Assembly (NCBI GenBank): GCA_030156535.1
Contig: JASGMJ010000004.1
Location: forward strand, 62,001-126,000
From: Candidatus Sumerlaeota bacterium
GTDB taxonomy: Bacteria; Sumerlaeota; Sumerlaeia; SLMS01; JAHLLQ01
Length of the DNA: 64,000 nt
Reading direction: 5' to 3'
This document shows, piece after piece, positions 48,854 through 57,900 of the stretch (positions within the stretch are counted from its first letter, which is position 1; every line of letters begins with the position of its first letter). Both the position numbers and the translations under genes were made by a program. The notes beneath the pieces were generated by a model, which had not been told where the DNA came from, did no database searches, and saw only the letters and a program-made list of their open reading frames with translations.

Positions 48854-50931
48854 GCGGACGCTCCTTTGGGTTCGAGTGCCGCGAGGATTTTCTCGGGGGT
48901 GATGGGGAGGGAACGCACGCGCACACCAAGCGCGTTGGCGATGGCGTTGCCGATGGCACCGGAAGTCGGGACGGTGGCCGGTTCGCCCAGCGACCGCACA
49001 CCGGTGTCGGAATCGTCCTGATCGAGCACCGGGACAATATCGGGAATATCAACGGGTCCGGCGATCTTGTAGTTCAGGAAGTCGGCGTTGACCATGGCGC
49101 CCGTCTGACGGTCCTGAATACGGTTCTCAAAGAGGGCGTAACTGATTCCCTGAGTGACGCCGCCGCAGATTTGGTTCTCGGCCGTCTTGCGGTTCACATA
49201 CTCTCCTGCCGAATGGACGGCGACGATCTTGCGCACGCGCACGATACCCGTCTCCGTATCGACATCAACGACGGCAAACTGCACACAGTCGCTGCTGCCA
49301 TCGCTCTCGCCCGCCCAACCGCGCTCCCATTTTCCATGAGCAACGAGGACCGAGTCCTTCATCACGCCGCAAACGCTCTTCCACGGCACTTTGCGCCCGG
49401 TTGATTTGGAGTGGAACACACCGTCCGCGTACTCCACATCAGCAGCCGCGACCTTCCATTCGGCCGCAACGATGGCCACCATCTGCTTGAGCGCATTCGC
49501 ACACGCCTCGCGCACCGCAGGAACGAGTGAGCGGCTGACCACGGAACCGCCGCTGCCCGGCCCGGGCGGATAGAAGCTCTTGCCGACGAGTCCGGAAACA
49601 AGAGAGCGGTCCAGGCCGAGCGCCTTGCACGCAACATCGGTCACGACGGTGAACGTCCCCGTGCCGATGTCCTGCACGCCGCTGCGCACTTCCACGGTGC
49701 CGTCGCGTGCGATGCGGCACTCGGCTTCGCACGGAGTCGGCCACTTGGGCCAGAGAGCCCCGGCCACGCCGTAGCCGCGCTTCACGCGTCCCGGCCACGC
49801 GCCGTCCGGCTTGCGTTCACTCCAGCCAACCAACTCCGCACCGGTTTGCAACTGCCGGGCGCGGCGCGGGCTGGTCTCGTTTTTCTGGCGGAACTCCACA
49901 GGGTCCATTCCCAGCGCGGCGGCCAACTCGTCCATCATGCCTTCGACCGCGAAAACCCCTTGGGGCCAGCCCGGCGCGCGAAACGCCCGGGGAATCGAGA
50001 AGTTCAGCGTGATCTCGTCTTCTGATTTCTCGATGTCGCCCCACTTGTATAGTCCGCCGACGGGATTGTTCACGCCGCCGCCGCCGCGTTGAAAGCCCAC
50101 GACGCTCACGCAATGCACCTTGCCGCCGAGAATCCTGCCGTTCTTGTCGGCGGCCAACTGCATGTACTGAATCGAGCCGGGGCGGTTGCCCGCGTCGAGA
50201 TGCTCCTCGTCACGATCAAGAACAACACGGCAGGGGCGCTTGTACTTCGTGGCGATTTGCGCGGCGAGACTGCCTTCGGCACGCAGGCCGAACTTGCTGC
50301 CGAATCCGCCACCCACGTAGTCGCTGTGAACGACGACCTTCGAACCGGGCACGTTCCCAACCCGTCCCTTCAGGCCATCGTGGTATCCCGTCACGTCCTG
50401 CGTGCTGGCCCAGGCCTCCACCTCGTCGCCGCGATGATCGACCATGCTGCCGTGTGGCTCCAGACACGAGTGCGTCTGCACCTGCGTCTGGTAGAGCGCC
50501 TCCACGACGACGGCCGCGTCCTTGAACTTCGCACGAATTGCCTCGTGATTCCCCGTCGGTTTCGGGCCGTTGTACTGCTTCTCGAGATTGGCGTCCGTGA
50601 GCGGCCGCTCGTGCTCGAACTTCAGATCAAGTGCCTCGATGGCGTCCTCGATGGCGGCTTCCGATTCGGCAACGATGTGACCGATGCGGCCGCCGGGCAT
50701 TTCCTGATAATCGTCGATGCGGACATCGACCTCCAGAACACCGGGGACGCGCCGGGCCTTTTCCACGTTGGCGCTGACGGCCTTGCCGCGTCCGTAGGGA
50801 AAGCGCACGAACTTCGCGAACACCATGTTGGGGCGATACTGGTCGGCCGCGTACTTCGCACTTCCCACGACCTTCTGGCGCACGTCAACGCGCGGCAGAG
50901 CATTCTCAATGGCGACGTTGTTGTCCGGCAT
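48850..50931 (-). CDS. Molybdopterin-binding catalytic subunit of Mo-hydroxylase
   Basis: 693 aa. ATG 50931 overlaps the 2Fe-2S gene stop (TGATG). Aldehyde oxidase/xanthine dehydrogenase fold: RVDVRQKVVGSAKYAADQY, the small domain with HSCLEPHGSMVDH, DYVGGGFGSKFG (Moco-binding), QDIGTGTFTVVTD and PGPGSGGSVVSRS. The SLGEPATVPTSGAIGNAIAN segment holds the catalytic glutamate. No signal peptide of its own, so it should be carried across the membrane by the Tat signal on the small subunit. Substrate (aldehyde, purine or N-heterocycle) is not decided by sequence. Confidence 0.93.
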   Translation of the reverse strand: MPDNNVAIENALPRVDVRQKVVGSAKYAADQYRPNMVFAKFVRFPYGRGKAVSANVEKARRVPGVLEVDVRIDDYQEMPGGRIGHIVAESEAAIEDAIEALDLKFEHERPLTDANLEKQYNGPKPTGNHEAIRAKFKDAAVVVEALYQTQVQTHSCLEPHGSMVDHRGDEVEAWASTQDVTGYHDGLKGRVGNVPGSKVVVHSDYVGGGFGSKFGLRAEGSLAAQIATKYKRPCRVVLDRDEEHLDAGNRPGSIQYMQLAADKNGRILGGKVHCVSVVGFQRGGGGVNNPVGGLYKWGDIEKSEDEITLNFSIPRAFRAPGWPQGVFAVEGMMDELAAALGMDPVEFRQKNETSPRRARQLQTGAELVGWSERKPDGAWPGRVKRGYGVAGALWPKWPTPCEAECRIARDGTVEVRSGVQDIGTGTFTVVTDVACKALGLDRSLVSGLVGKSFYPPGPGSGGSVVSRSLVPAVREACANALKQMVAIVAAEWKVAAADVEYADGVFHSKSTGRKVPWKSVCGVMKDSVLVAHGKWERGWAGESDGSSDCVQFAVVDVDTETGIVRVRKIVAVHSAGEYVNRKTAENQICGGVTQGISYALFENRIQDRQTGAMVNADFLNYKIAGPVDIPDIVPVLDQDDSDTGVRSLGEPATVPTSGAIGNAIANALGVRVRSLPITPEKILAALEPKGASA

Positions 50932-51590
50932 CACGTGCGCCCTCCCTTCGAGACGGAGCCCACGGCATCGAAGATCTTCGTGTAGGTGCCGCATCGGCAG
51001 ATATTGCCCGACAAGCCCTGGCGAATTTCCTCGGCTGTGGGTGCCGGGTTCTCATCGAGCAGTGCGGACGAGCGGACAACGATGCCGGGGATGCAGTAGC
51101 CGCACTGTGCGGCATCGTGTTCGCAGAAGGCGTCAATCAACGCGGCGTTCTTCGGATCATCCGCCACGCCCTCGATGGTCGTCACCTCGTGCCCGACAGC
51201 GTCGATGGCGAGCATCAGGCAGGAAACGATGGACGCCCCGTCGAGCAGCACCGTGCAGCAGCCGCATGTCCCCCGGTCGCAGACTTCCTTGGACCCCGTC
51301 AGCCCGAGCTTCGTGCGCAGGACGTTGAGCAGCGTCTCGCGCGGCTCGATCGCCACGGTTCTGCTCGCGCCGTTCACCTTGAGCGTGACCTTCTGTTCGC
51401 CGCGCCCAAGAATCTTCAGGCCGGGAATCTCTTCCGTCTCGGCGTCGGCATTCTGGCCGACGGCCACGGTGGGGAGAATCGCCGTGGCGCCCGCCGCCAA
51501 ACCCATACCTTTCAGGAAAAGCCGGCGCGAGTGGGGCGCGGTAAAGACAGCGGGGCCGGGCAGCGTCCCTTCGTTTTCGCGGTCCTTCAT
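50931..51590 (-). CDS. Tat-exported [2Fe-2S] subunit of Mo-hydroxylase (PaoA-like)
   Basis: 219 aa. The N-terminus has a twin-arginine signal, SRRLFLKGMGLAAGATAIL (residues 21-39). Two [2Fe-2S] domains follow: plant-type (KEVCDRGTCGCCTVLLDG) and the four-helix one (CEHDAAQCGYCIPG, GNICRCGTY). This is the layout of E. coli PaoA (YagT), which carries its partners to the periplasm. Order here is FeS-Moco-FAD, unlike paoABC. ATG 51590 is chosen; the frame is open to 51827, but the Tat motif fits only here. It begins the operon. Confidence 0.92.
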   Translation of the reverse strand: MKDRENEGTLPGPAVFTAPHSRRLFLKGMGLAAGATAILPTVAVGQNADAETEEIPGLKILGRGEQKVTLKVNGASRTVAIEPRETLLNVLRTKLGLTGSKEVCDRGTCGCCTVLLDGASIVSCLMLAIDAVGHEVTTIEGVADDPKNAALIDAFCEHDAAQCGYCIPGIVVRSSALLDENPAPTAEEIRQGLSGNICRCGTYTKIFDAVGSVSKGGRT

Positions 51591-51823
51591 GGGGAAACCT
51601 CGAATCTTGTCGTTGGTATCACAGGGAAAGAGAGCAAACCCGGGGCCACTCCTGGATCGGGCCTCGGGCTGTCTTTTGTTCACTCTGACAGGACAATCCC
51701 GTGACAGAGGCGATGAGTCAACAGGAGCCGAACCTCGGACTAGGGACGAGCAAACGGCAAGTAGCGAATGCCCTGTAAGGCTAGATGAGAAGGCTTCGAG
51801 GGTGAAAGGAAAGCGTAGCCGCT

Positions 51824-52822
51824 TCAATTCCCTGGGACATCATGCTCAAGGAAGTAACGATACTGTATTGGACTGAGGGTACCGTCTTCATCTATATCCC
51901 AAGGGCGCTTGACCACAGTTCGTGTGCTTGCCACTTCCGAGGCGCGGGGGCTTTCACCTCGACTCAGAGCTATGCCAGTAACAACAATCAAAACCAACAG
52001 AGGGGGGTCGGACTCCATGCTCACTGTCTTAGCAAAGCGCACTTCATTTTCAGTCAAAACTACTGACTCACCTCCTGTTGTAGTTCCCTTAACCTCAATA
52101 CAGCACTTTCGGCTCTTCCAGAGGGCATCAAAATCATAGCCGACCCTGTCTTTTTCTCTGCTTTTAATGTCAGTGAATCCATTCTTCTCGAGATACCGTA
52201 TAGCAATTTCGACGGCTTTCTCTTCAACTACTTTACGCTCACTAGGATCGAGATGACCTTGTCCATCTCGATCCTTAGTTGGCCCTTCTCGGTTAATTCT
52301 ATTCTGTCGGGGGTCATTCGAGGAAACATTGGACTTTAAATTCTTTGATTGCAAAGCCGATCGAACAATATCAACCGCTTCTACAATGGACTTCTCACCT
52401 CCTTTTTGCGGGAGAGATAGATACCATGGATACACTTTCCACCTTTTCGTCGAATCGAGCTTGTTGCCAAGTGTTCTGCGGATTTGCTCTTCAATGGGTG
52501 CCTGTTTCGTTTCCGGTCTTGCAGTTTGCACTGAAAAGGCATGAAGCTCTCTCTTAGGTTCGCTTCCAGCAGCAACACATCCGGCGTAGATAGCTCTTGT
52601 TCTGCGCGGCTTTATGGATCGAAGGGCATCCAACAATTCATCACAGAAGTTGGCAACCTCTTCCGCTGTCCAGACGCTTGGGATTTTGTCGGCATAGCCT
52701 TTATACTTCTCCCCCAACAGAAAATCAGCAAGATCGCTCTTGGCCGCCATCTTAGTCGCCGCCGTAGCAGTAGGCGTTGCTTTGAGTTGTTGCATATCAA
52801 TATCCAAGTGCTTGTGGTTCAT
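51824..52822 (-). CDS. DUF3883 nuclease-fold protein, low GC
   Basis: 332 aa. ATG 52822 has a strong AGGAG 6 nt upstream. The C-terminal 150 residues look like DUF3883 (NO VEIN/Mrr-like): RYLEKNGFTDIKSREKDRVG, then YDFDALWKSRKCCIEVKGTT, giving the D-x(n)-E-x-K core of the PD-(D/E)xK fold, then TENEVRFAK and a C-terminal IQYRYFLEHD. The N-terminal 170 residues are unrecognised. GC is about 42-48% in sampled stretches, against 60% or more on both sides, so it was probably acquired. DUF3883 occurs in defence and restriction genes; no partner is adjacent. Confidence 0.72.
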   Translation of the reverse strand: MNHKHLDIDMQQLKATPTATAATKMAAKSDLADFLLGEKYKGYADKIPSVWTAEEVANFCDELLDALRSIKPRRTRAIYAGCVAAGSEPKRELHAFSVQTARPETKQAPIEEQIRRTLGNKLDSTKRWKVYPWYLSLPQKGGEKSIVEAVDIVRSALQSKNLKSNVSSNDPRQNRINREGPTKDRDGQGHLDPSERKVVEEKAVEIAIRYLEKNGFTDIKSREKDRVGYDFDALWKSRKCCIEVKGTTTGGESVVLTENEVRFAKTVSMESDPPLLVLIVVTGIALSRGESPRASEVASTRTVVKRPWDIDEDGTLSPIQYRYFLEHDVPGN

Positions 52823-52860
52823 TTCGCACTCCTATTGTTGCTGGTTTTCAAGGCTTCTCC

Positions 52861-55542
52861 CTACAAATTCTCGCCCGTCAGCCTGCCCATCAGGCAATAG
52901 CCCACTCCGATCGTCATGAGCACCGTCGCGGCAATCAGCACGATTCCAGGCTGGAGCAGCGGCTGCTGAGCCATGTCCATGATCGGTTTGGCAAAGACCA
53001 GCAAAAGAGCGCCAAGAACCGCAAGCGAGGGCGCCACGATACGTCTGGAGAACGTGAGGATAATCAGTCCCACGCCACCGAGCAGATTGAGCAGTGCGGA
53101 AAGCATAAACGGAACCTTGTCGGCGGGAAGCCCCAGCGTGTGATACTGGAGCGTCTTGCTGTAGAAGTCCGTGACCTCGGCAGGAACGGACACGCCGTAA
53201 TTGTCCAGGAAGAACGCGGCTCCATACCCCACCATCACCAGACCAGCCCCCAGGCGCACGAGCCGGAAGCCCATTTTGAGAAGGCGCCAGATGGGGAGGC
53301 GGCGCTTGGTTTGAATGATTTCCTCGTCATCAAGCCCGGCGAACTCGCTCTCGATGATGCGCGTGGCTTCCAGTTCGGCCGCTGCCTGGGCCTCTTCCTC
53401 GGACATGCCCTCGGCCTTGAGACGTCCCTTTTCCGCCGACTGAAGGGTCTTGCGTTCCTTTGCGGCGCGCCGCTGCTCGTCCACCTTGTCCATCCAGCGG
53501 AAGATCGGATCGCGCCACGTCGCGAACTTTTTACGCGCCTGCACTTTGTCCTGGCTGGCCATCCTGGCACGGGCGAGGACCTTGTCCTCGTAGGCGAAGA
53601 ACTCCTCGAAGAATTCCTCCCACTGAGCGCCGGAGAAGCGGGAAACAAACTCACGCAGCGCGTCCTCCGAAACGCCACGGACACGCAGTTCCTTGAGCAG
53701 GTCGTTGGTACGCTCGACGACAGCAACCTTCTGTTTCTTCAATGGCCGAAGAACGGCAAACTGATAGGCCAGTGCGATGCCCAACGCTGCCAGAGCAACC
53801 CCGAGCCACGGCCAGATCCAGCCGGTCAGAACGAGGAAGGCCCCCGCTCCGGCGGCAATGCCGGCCAGCTTGAGCCACCCCATCCACGGCATTCCGAAGA
53901 AGACGCTGCGCACCCGGCGAAAGAGATACGTCCGCCCCATGACGCCGTTGACGACAAAGCTCATGAAGGGGATGAAGAAGAAGAGTCCAAGTGCCGCGCC
54001 GATAAGGGGAAAGCTCTTGGTGGCAAACGAGAGGATCACGAGGATGGGCATCAGGATCCAGAAGGCCACGGCCGCCAGGCGGCGCAGCTTCCGGCCGGGC
54101 AGCGCGTAATAGTCTTTTACGCACTCCTCGAGGATCGCCAGGTGCTGGTCGCGTGGCTTGTACTGGCCGCCCTCGTGGTCGAGGCCGAGGTAATGTTCGA
54201 GGTCGGTGGCGGCGTCTTCCAGCGTCGGGTAACGCTCGTTTGGAGCCTTCGCAAGCATGCGCTCGAGGATGCGGCTGAAGGCCGGAGGCACGCCGCGCAC
54301 ATGAGCGTCGAGTGGCGTGAGTGGTGCCTCGCGGTGCTTTGAAATGAGATCGAAGACCGTTGTGCCGTCGTAGGGCGCCCTGCCCGCGCACAGATAGTAG
54401 AGCGTACAGCCGAGCGAATACTGATCGGCCCGCGAGTCCACGTTGGCCGTGTCGCGCGACTGCTCGGGCGCCATGTAGGCGGGGGTGCCGAAAGCCACGT
54501 TCGCTTCCGTCAGTTCGCCCTGGACGATGGCCTTCTTCATTTCGCTCTCGTCGTACTCGCGGACTTCGTCCTTGCCGATGGAATGGCCGATCATTTTGGC
54601 CAGACCGAGATCGGCGATCTTCACGACGCCGTGCTCGTTTATCATGATGTTGTCTGGCTTGATGTCGCGATGGATGACGCCGCGCTTGTGGGCATAATGA
54701 AGACCGCGTGCGGCCTGGAGAATGTACCCTGCGGCGTCGTCAACGCGCAGGGGGCCGTCGCGCCGGATCACATCGCCCAGGTTCTCGCCCTTCACGAACT
54801 CCATGCTGATATAGTGGATTCCCTGGTCGTGCCCGACATCGTAGACCTGCATCACGTTGTGATGGTTGAGATGGCCGGCACTCAGCGCCTCGCGGGTGAA
54901 ACGCGCCAAGAGCTCGGGGCTCTTGGCAAATCGTTCGGGGAGAACCTTGAGGGCGATCTTGCGATCCAGCGACACCTGATGAGCAAGGAAGACAGCACCC
55001 ATGCCACCGGCACCGAGCAATTTCTCGATGCGGTAACCTCCGAGCGTCTTGCCGATCAATGCATCGTACTCGGAGTTCCTGTTGCGAACCTTCTTGGGGG
55101 CGACATCCGTTGCGCGGTGTTCCCCTTGCTGGGGTTTTGGCGGAGGAGGCTGCGTGATTCCAGTGGTTTGAGCGCCGCCTTCCGGTGGGAGCGGCGTGGT
55201 CTTCCCCGGGTCGGCGGGGATGGAGCCTGCGGCGAGTTTGGACGTGGGCTCGTTGCCCTGAATCTCTGGGGCAACAGCATGACCGCCGATCTTGGTGGTC
55301 ACTCCCTCGCCACCCTGGCCCAAGTCGCGGGTCTCGGCCTCGGGGCGCGGCTGGGGAATTCGCGCTGTTGGAGGTGAGGCAACGGCCGTTCGCTGATACG
55401 CGGTGGGAACGGCGTCGCCGCCAATTCGAACGGTTCCCGGAAAGGGAACAGGCGCGAGGCACTCCGGGCAAAGAACGGATTGGGCTCCGGGGGGAGCTTC
55501 CTCCTCCCACTGGTGCTTGCAATTGGCACAAACGAGGTTCAC
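52861..55542 (-). CDS. Ser/Thr protein kinase with zinc ribbon and multi-pass C-terminus
   Basis: 893 aa. GTG 55542 with AGGAG upstream. A zinc ribbon (Cys5, Cys8, Cys25, Cys28) leads into a Pro/Gly-rich linker. The PknB-type kinase domain (about 168-440) has LLGAGGMGAVF, Lys199 in IALKVLP, HRDIKPDN at 291-298, DLGLAK in the DFG place and GTPAYMAPEQ. All catalytic residues are present. The rest has several membrane helices (VAFWILMPILVILSFA, LIGAALGLFFFIPFMSF), a charged helical region, and more helices at the end. A membrane-bound active kinase; targets unknown. Confidence 0.92.
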   Translation of the reverse strand: MNLVCANCKHQWEEEAPPGAQSVLCPECLAPVPFPGTVRIGGDAVPTAYQRTAVASPPTARIPQPRPEAETRDLGQGGEGVTTKIGGHAVAPEIQGNEPTSKLAAGSIPADPGKTTPLPPEGGAQTTGITQPPPPKPQQGEHRATDVAPKKVRNRNSEYDALIGKTLGGYRIEKLLGAGGMGAVFLAHQVSLDRKIALKVLPERFAKSPELLARFTREALSAGHLNHHNVMQVYDVGHDQGIHYISMEFVKGENLGDVIRRDGPLRVDDAAGYILQAARGLHYAHKRGVIHRDIKPDNIMINEHGVVKIADLGLAKMIGHSIGKDEVREYDESEMKKAIVQGELTEANVAFGTPAYMAPEQSRDTANVDSRADQYSLGCTLYYLCAGRAPYDGTTVFDLISKHREAPLTPLDAHVRGVPPAFSRILERMLAKAPNERYPTLEDAATDLEHYLGLDHEGGQYKPRDQHLAILEECVKDYYALPGRKLRRLAAVAFWILMPILVILSFATKSFPLIGAALGLFFFIPFMSFVVNGVMGRTYLFRRVRSVFFGMPWMGWLKLAGIAAGAGAFLVLTGWIWPWLGVALAALGIALAYQFAVLRPLKKQKVAVVERTNDLLKELRVRGVSEDALREFVSRFSGAQWEEFFEEFFAYEDKVLARARMASQDKVQARKKFATWRDPIFRWMDKVDEQRRAAKERKTLQSAEKGRLKAEGMSEEEAQAAAELEATRIIESEFAGLDDEEIIQTKRRLPIWRLLKMGFRLVRLGAGLVMVGYGAAFFLDNYGVSVPAEVTDFYSKTLQYHTLGLPADKVPFMLSALLNLLGGVGLIILTFSRRIVAPSLAVLGALLLVFAKPIMDMAQQPLLQPGIVLIAATVLMTIGVGYCLMGRLTGENL

Positions 55543-55894
55543 GGCCTGCTCCTGGGTGGTAGTGCCCCCTCAGCACCAAGCGACAGAAACCCGGCCAGGT
55601 ACTCCAAACGGCGGGAGCGATACCAACAAAGGACAGACGCTGGCTCGCGCTCTGCCAAGGGGCTGCACGATGACTCCACCCATACCGAGCGCCCGAACAT
55701 TGTCCAGCGAAAACCGGACTGGGGGGTGCTTCTCCCGAATGCGTAAGACGCCTCCGGGAGAAGTCCTCGGTTGTCAGTTGTCAGCTTGGTGGGCTGTGGA
55801 CTGCGATTAGGACATGGCTTGCAGAGGTGCCCTCATCGCCCGCAGCATGCATCCAGGGTCTCCGGCTTACTGACTCCGCAGGACGATGCCCGGA
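55543..55894. other. 352-bp intergenic region
   Basis: Lies between the kinase start (55542, minus) and the NupC stop (55895, minus). It holds a hairpin-capable repeat (55729-55763) and a tandem TTGTCAG duplication near 55770-55785. No start codon with a ribosome site and a useful frame is seen on either strand. The kinase promoter should be here, but I cannot name it. Confidence 0.5.
55729..55763. repeat. Nested inverted repeat
   Basis: Outer arms CTTCTCCCG (55729-55737) and CGGGAGAAG (55755-55763) are perfect; inner arms GCGT (55741-55744) and ACGC (55748-55751) fold inside. There is no T-run on either strand. It lies 132 bp downstream of nupC, so it may end or protect that transcript. Confidence 0.55.
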
Positions 55895-57229
55895 CTAGCT
55901 GCCGGCTTCCACCACTGCCGCAGGAGCCTCCCCGACGACACCGGCGGGAGGGGTACCTTCCACCAACAAACCGGCAATGCACGCTGTCAGACACGACACG
56001 AGTACGCCAATCGTCATCGCCCGCAGCGCCAGCCGCGAAAGCTCGCCGCGGCGCTCCGGCGCCAAAGCGCCAATGCCGCCGATCTGGATACCGATCGAGG
56101 AGAAGTTCGCGAACCCGCAGAGCGCATAGGTCGAAATCATGATCGAGCGATCGGACAGCAAGTCCTTGGACATCATGTCCTGCATGGAGAAGTAGGCCAC
56201 GAACTCGTTCACGCAAATCTTCTGGCCGATCAGGTTGCCGACCAACGGTGCCTCGGACCACGGAACGCCAAGCAGAAAGGCGAAGGGGGCAAAAACCGTT
56301 CCAAAGATCGTCTGCAAACTGCCGGGGAAGTATCCCTCGTACTCGCCCGTTGTTGCCATCACAGCGCCACCGAGGATCTTTCCGTCCACCACGGCGTCGA
56401 ATCCTCCAAGCACCCAGTCCACCACAGCGATCAGTGAGATGAAAGCGATCAGCATGGCCGCGACGTTCACTGCCAGCTTCAAGCCGTCGGACGTTCCACG
56501 CGCGGCGGCATCGAGCACGTTGTCACCCGAGTCGATCTTCGGAAGTCCGGCGTCGCCCGCCGTCTCCGAGTGTTCGGTTTCCGGTACAACCAGTTTGCCC
56601 ATTGCCAGGGCACCAGGCGCGGCCATAACGCTCGCCACGATCAGGTGGTTGGCCGGAATGCCCATGCCGATGTAGGCGGCCAGCACGCCGCCCGCGATGG
56701 TTGCAAACCCACCAACCATCACTGCGTTCAGTTCGGAGTACGTCATCTTGTCGAGGAAGGGGCGGATCAGCAGAGGCGCTTCCGTCTGCCCCACGAAAAT
56801 ATTTGCAGAGCACGAAAGCGTTTCGCTTCCGCTCGTTCCCATCAGGCGCCGCATCACCAGCGCGATTCCCTGAATCACCAGCTGGATTACGCCAAGGTAG
56901 TACATGATCGAGATGAAGGCCGAGAAAAAGATGATGGTCGGAAGCACCTGAACAGCGAAGATGTAGCCGTTCTGGCTGACATCGGCCAAGGGGCCGAAGA
57001 TGAACTCGGTGCCTTCAGATGAAAGCCCCAGGAAGAAAGCCACTTTTGTGGTGAACCACTCGAAGGGCTTGCGGGTCATCGGAACGCCCAGCAGCAGAAT
57101 TCCGAGTCCAAACTGAATGCTGAGTCCCACTCCCACCGTGCGCCAGTTGATCTTTTTCTTGTTGTTTGACAGGGCAAAACCGATACTGAGGATCACGATG
57201 ATCCCCACAAGGCTCATCAGACGTTCCAT
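55895..57229 (-). CDS. Concentrative nucleoside transporter, NupC family
   Basis: 444 aa. ATG 57229 has GGAGG 10 nt upstream. It has the CNT layout: N-terminal helices (SLVGIIVILSIGFALS), then GTEFIFGPLAD, LPTIIFFSAFISIMYYLGV and the substrate-site GSETLSCSANIFVGQTEAPL. GFATIAGGVLAAYIG and the C-terminal NEFVAYFSMQDM and YALCGFANFSSIGIQIGGIG follow. CNT proteins import nucleosides with H+ or Na+. Alone on the minus strand, with no salvage genes beside it, so the preferred nucleoside is unknown. Confidence 0.94.
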   Translation of the reverse strand: MERLMSLVGIIVILSIGFALSNNKKKINWRTVGVGLSIQFGLGILLLGVPMTRKPFEWFTTKVAFFLGLSSEGTEFIFGPLADVSQNGYIFAVQVLPTIIFFSAFISIMYYLGVIQLVIQGIALVMRRLMGTSGSETLSCSANIFVGQTEAPLLIRPFLDKMTYSELNAVMVGGFATIAGGVLAAYIGMGIPANHLIVASVMAAPGALAMGKLVVPETEHSETAGDAGLPKIDSGDNVLDAAARGTSDGLKLAVNVAAMLIAFISLIAVVDWVLGGFDAVVDGKILGGAVMATTGEYEGYFPGSLQTIFGTVFAPFAFLLGVPWSEAPLVGNLIGQKICVNEFVAYFSMQDMMSKDLLSDRSIMISTYALCGFANFSSIGIQIGGIGALAPERRGELSRLALRAMTIGVLVSCLTACIAGLLVEGTPPAGVVGEAPAAVVEAGS

Positions 57230-57425
57230 TGAGCAGTGTACCTCCAAGCGGGCAGAGACCCGAATGACTGCGGACTTCGCTCTGGCACGAGGAAACCCAA
57301 AGGGAGAGGAGAACGTTTCCAGCACAAGCGGCGCAAGAGCCATCCTGCCACCTGCCGCCAGTCAGTCGTCACATTTTACCAACTCCAGTGCGGACGAGAA
57401 GACCTCTCCCGCGCGTTCCCGCGCC

Positions 57426-57767
57426 TCATTCCGCAGTTCGTCGGCGTTCGATCTCCCGGATTTTGAGGGCAACCGCCGCTCCGAGATCGATTCCCCGGGC
57501 ATTGGAGTAGTTGATCAGAGCAATCAGCACATCAGCGGCTTCCTCGGCCAGGTCCTCGAGTGGAAGTCGGCGTCCCTTCCACAGCTTCTTCTCCTTGTTG
57601 GCCAGTTCGCCGCACTCCCCCGCCAGCTCCAGGGCGAAGAACTCGGGTGGGCGGGGAGGAAACGCGGCCACATTGTAGGCGTGCAGTTCCCGCTGGACCC
57701 GGGCAATGGCTTCGCCCGTCTGCTCGACGAACTGCATGCCCGGCCTGTTTGAATCCGTTTCGCCCAT
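57426..57767 (-). CDS. MazG-like nucleotide pyrophosphohydrolase
   Basis: 113 aa from ATG 57767. The all-alpha NTP-PPase fold: FALELAGECGELANKEKKLWKG gives the first metal-binding E-x-x-E pair, and LAEEAADVLIALINYSNARG gives the E-x-x-D pair. The family hydrolyses NTPs or dNTPs to NMP and PPi, often for house-cleaning. It precedes nupC by 196 bp on the same strand. The frame is open upstream to 57860. Confidence 0.85.
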   Translation of the reverse strand: MGETDSNRPGMQFVEQTGEAIARVQRELHAYNVAAFPPRPPEFFALELAGECGELANKEKKLWKGRRLPLEDLAEEAADVLIALINYSNARGIDLGAAVALKIREIERRRTAE

Positions 57768-57900
57768 GCCTTTTCGCTCCGTGCATGCTGAATTGGCGTC
57801 ATCCGGCGCGCCCCGGGTTGACATCCTGCTCCTCTTCTTTGCCTCATTCCCCCGGCGCAACGCTTGCCGATCGCCCCACTCCGAGCAAGGACGGTCCCGC

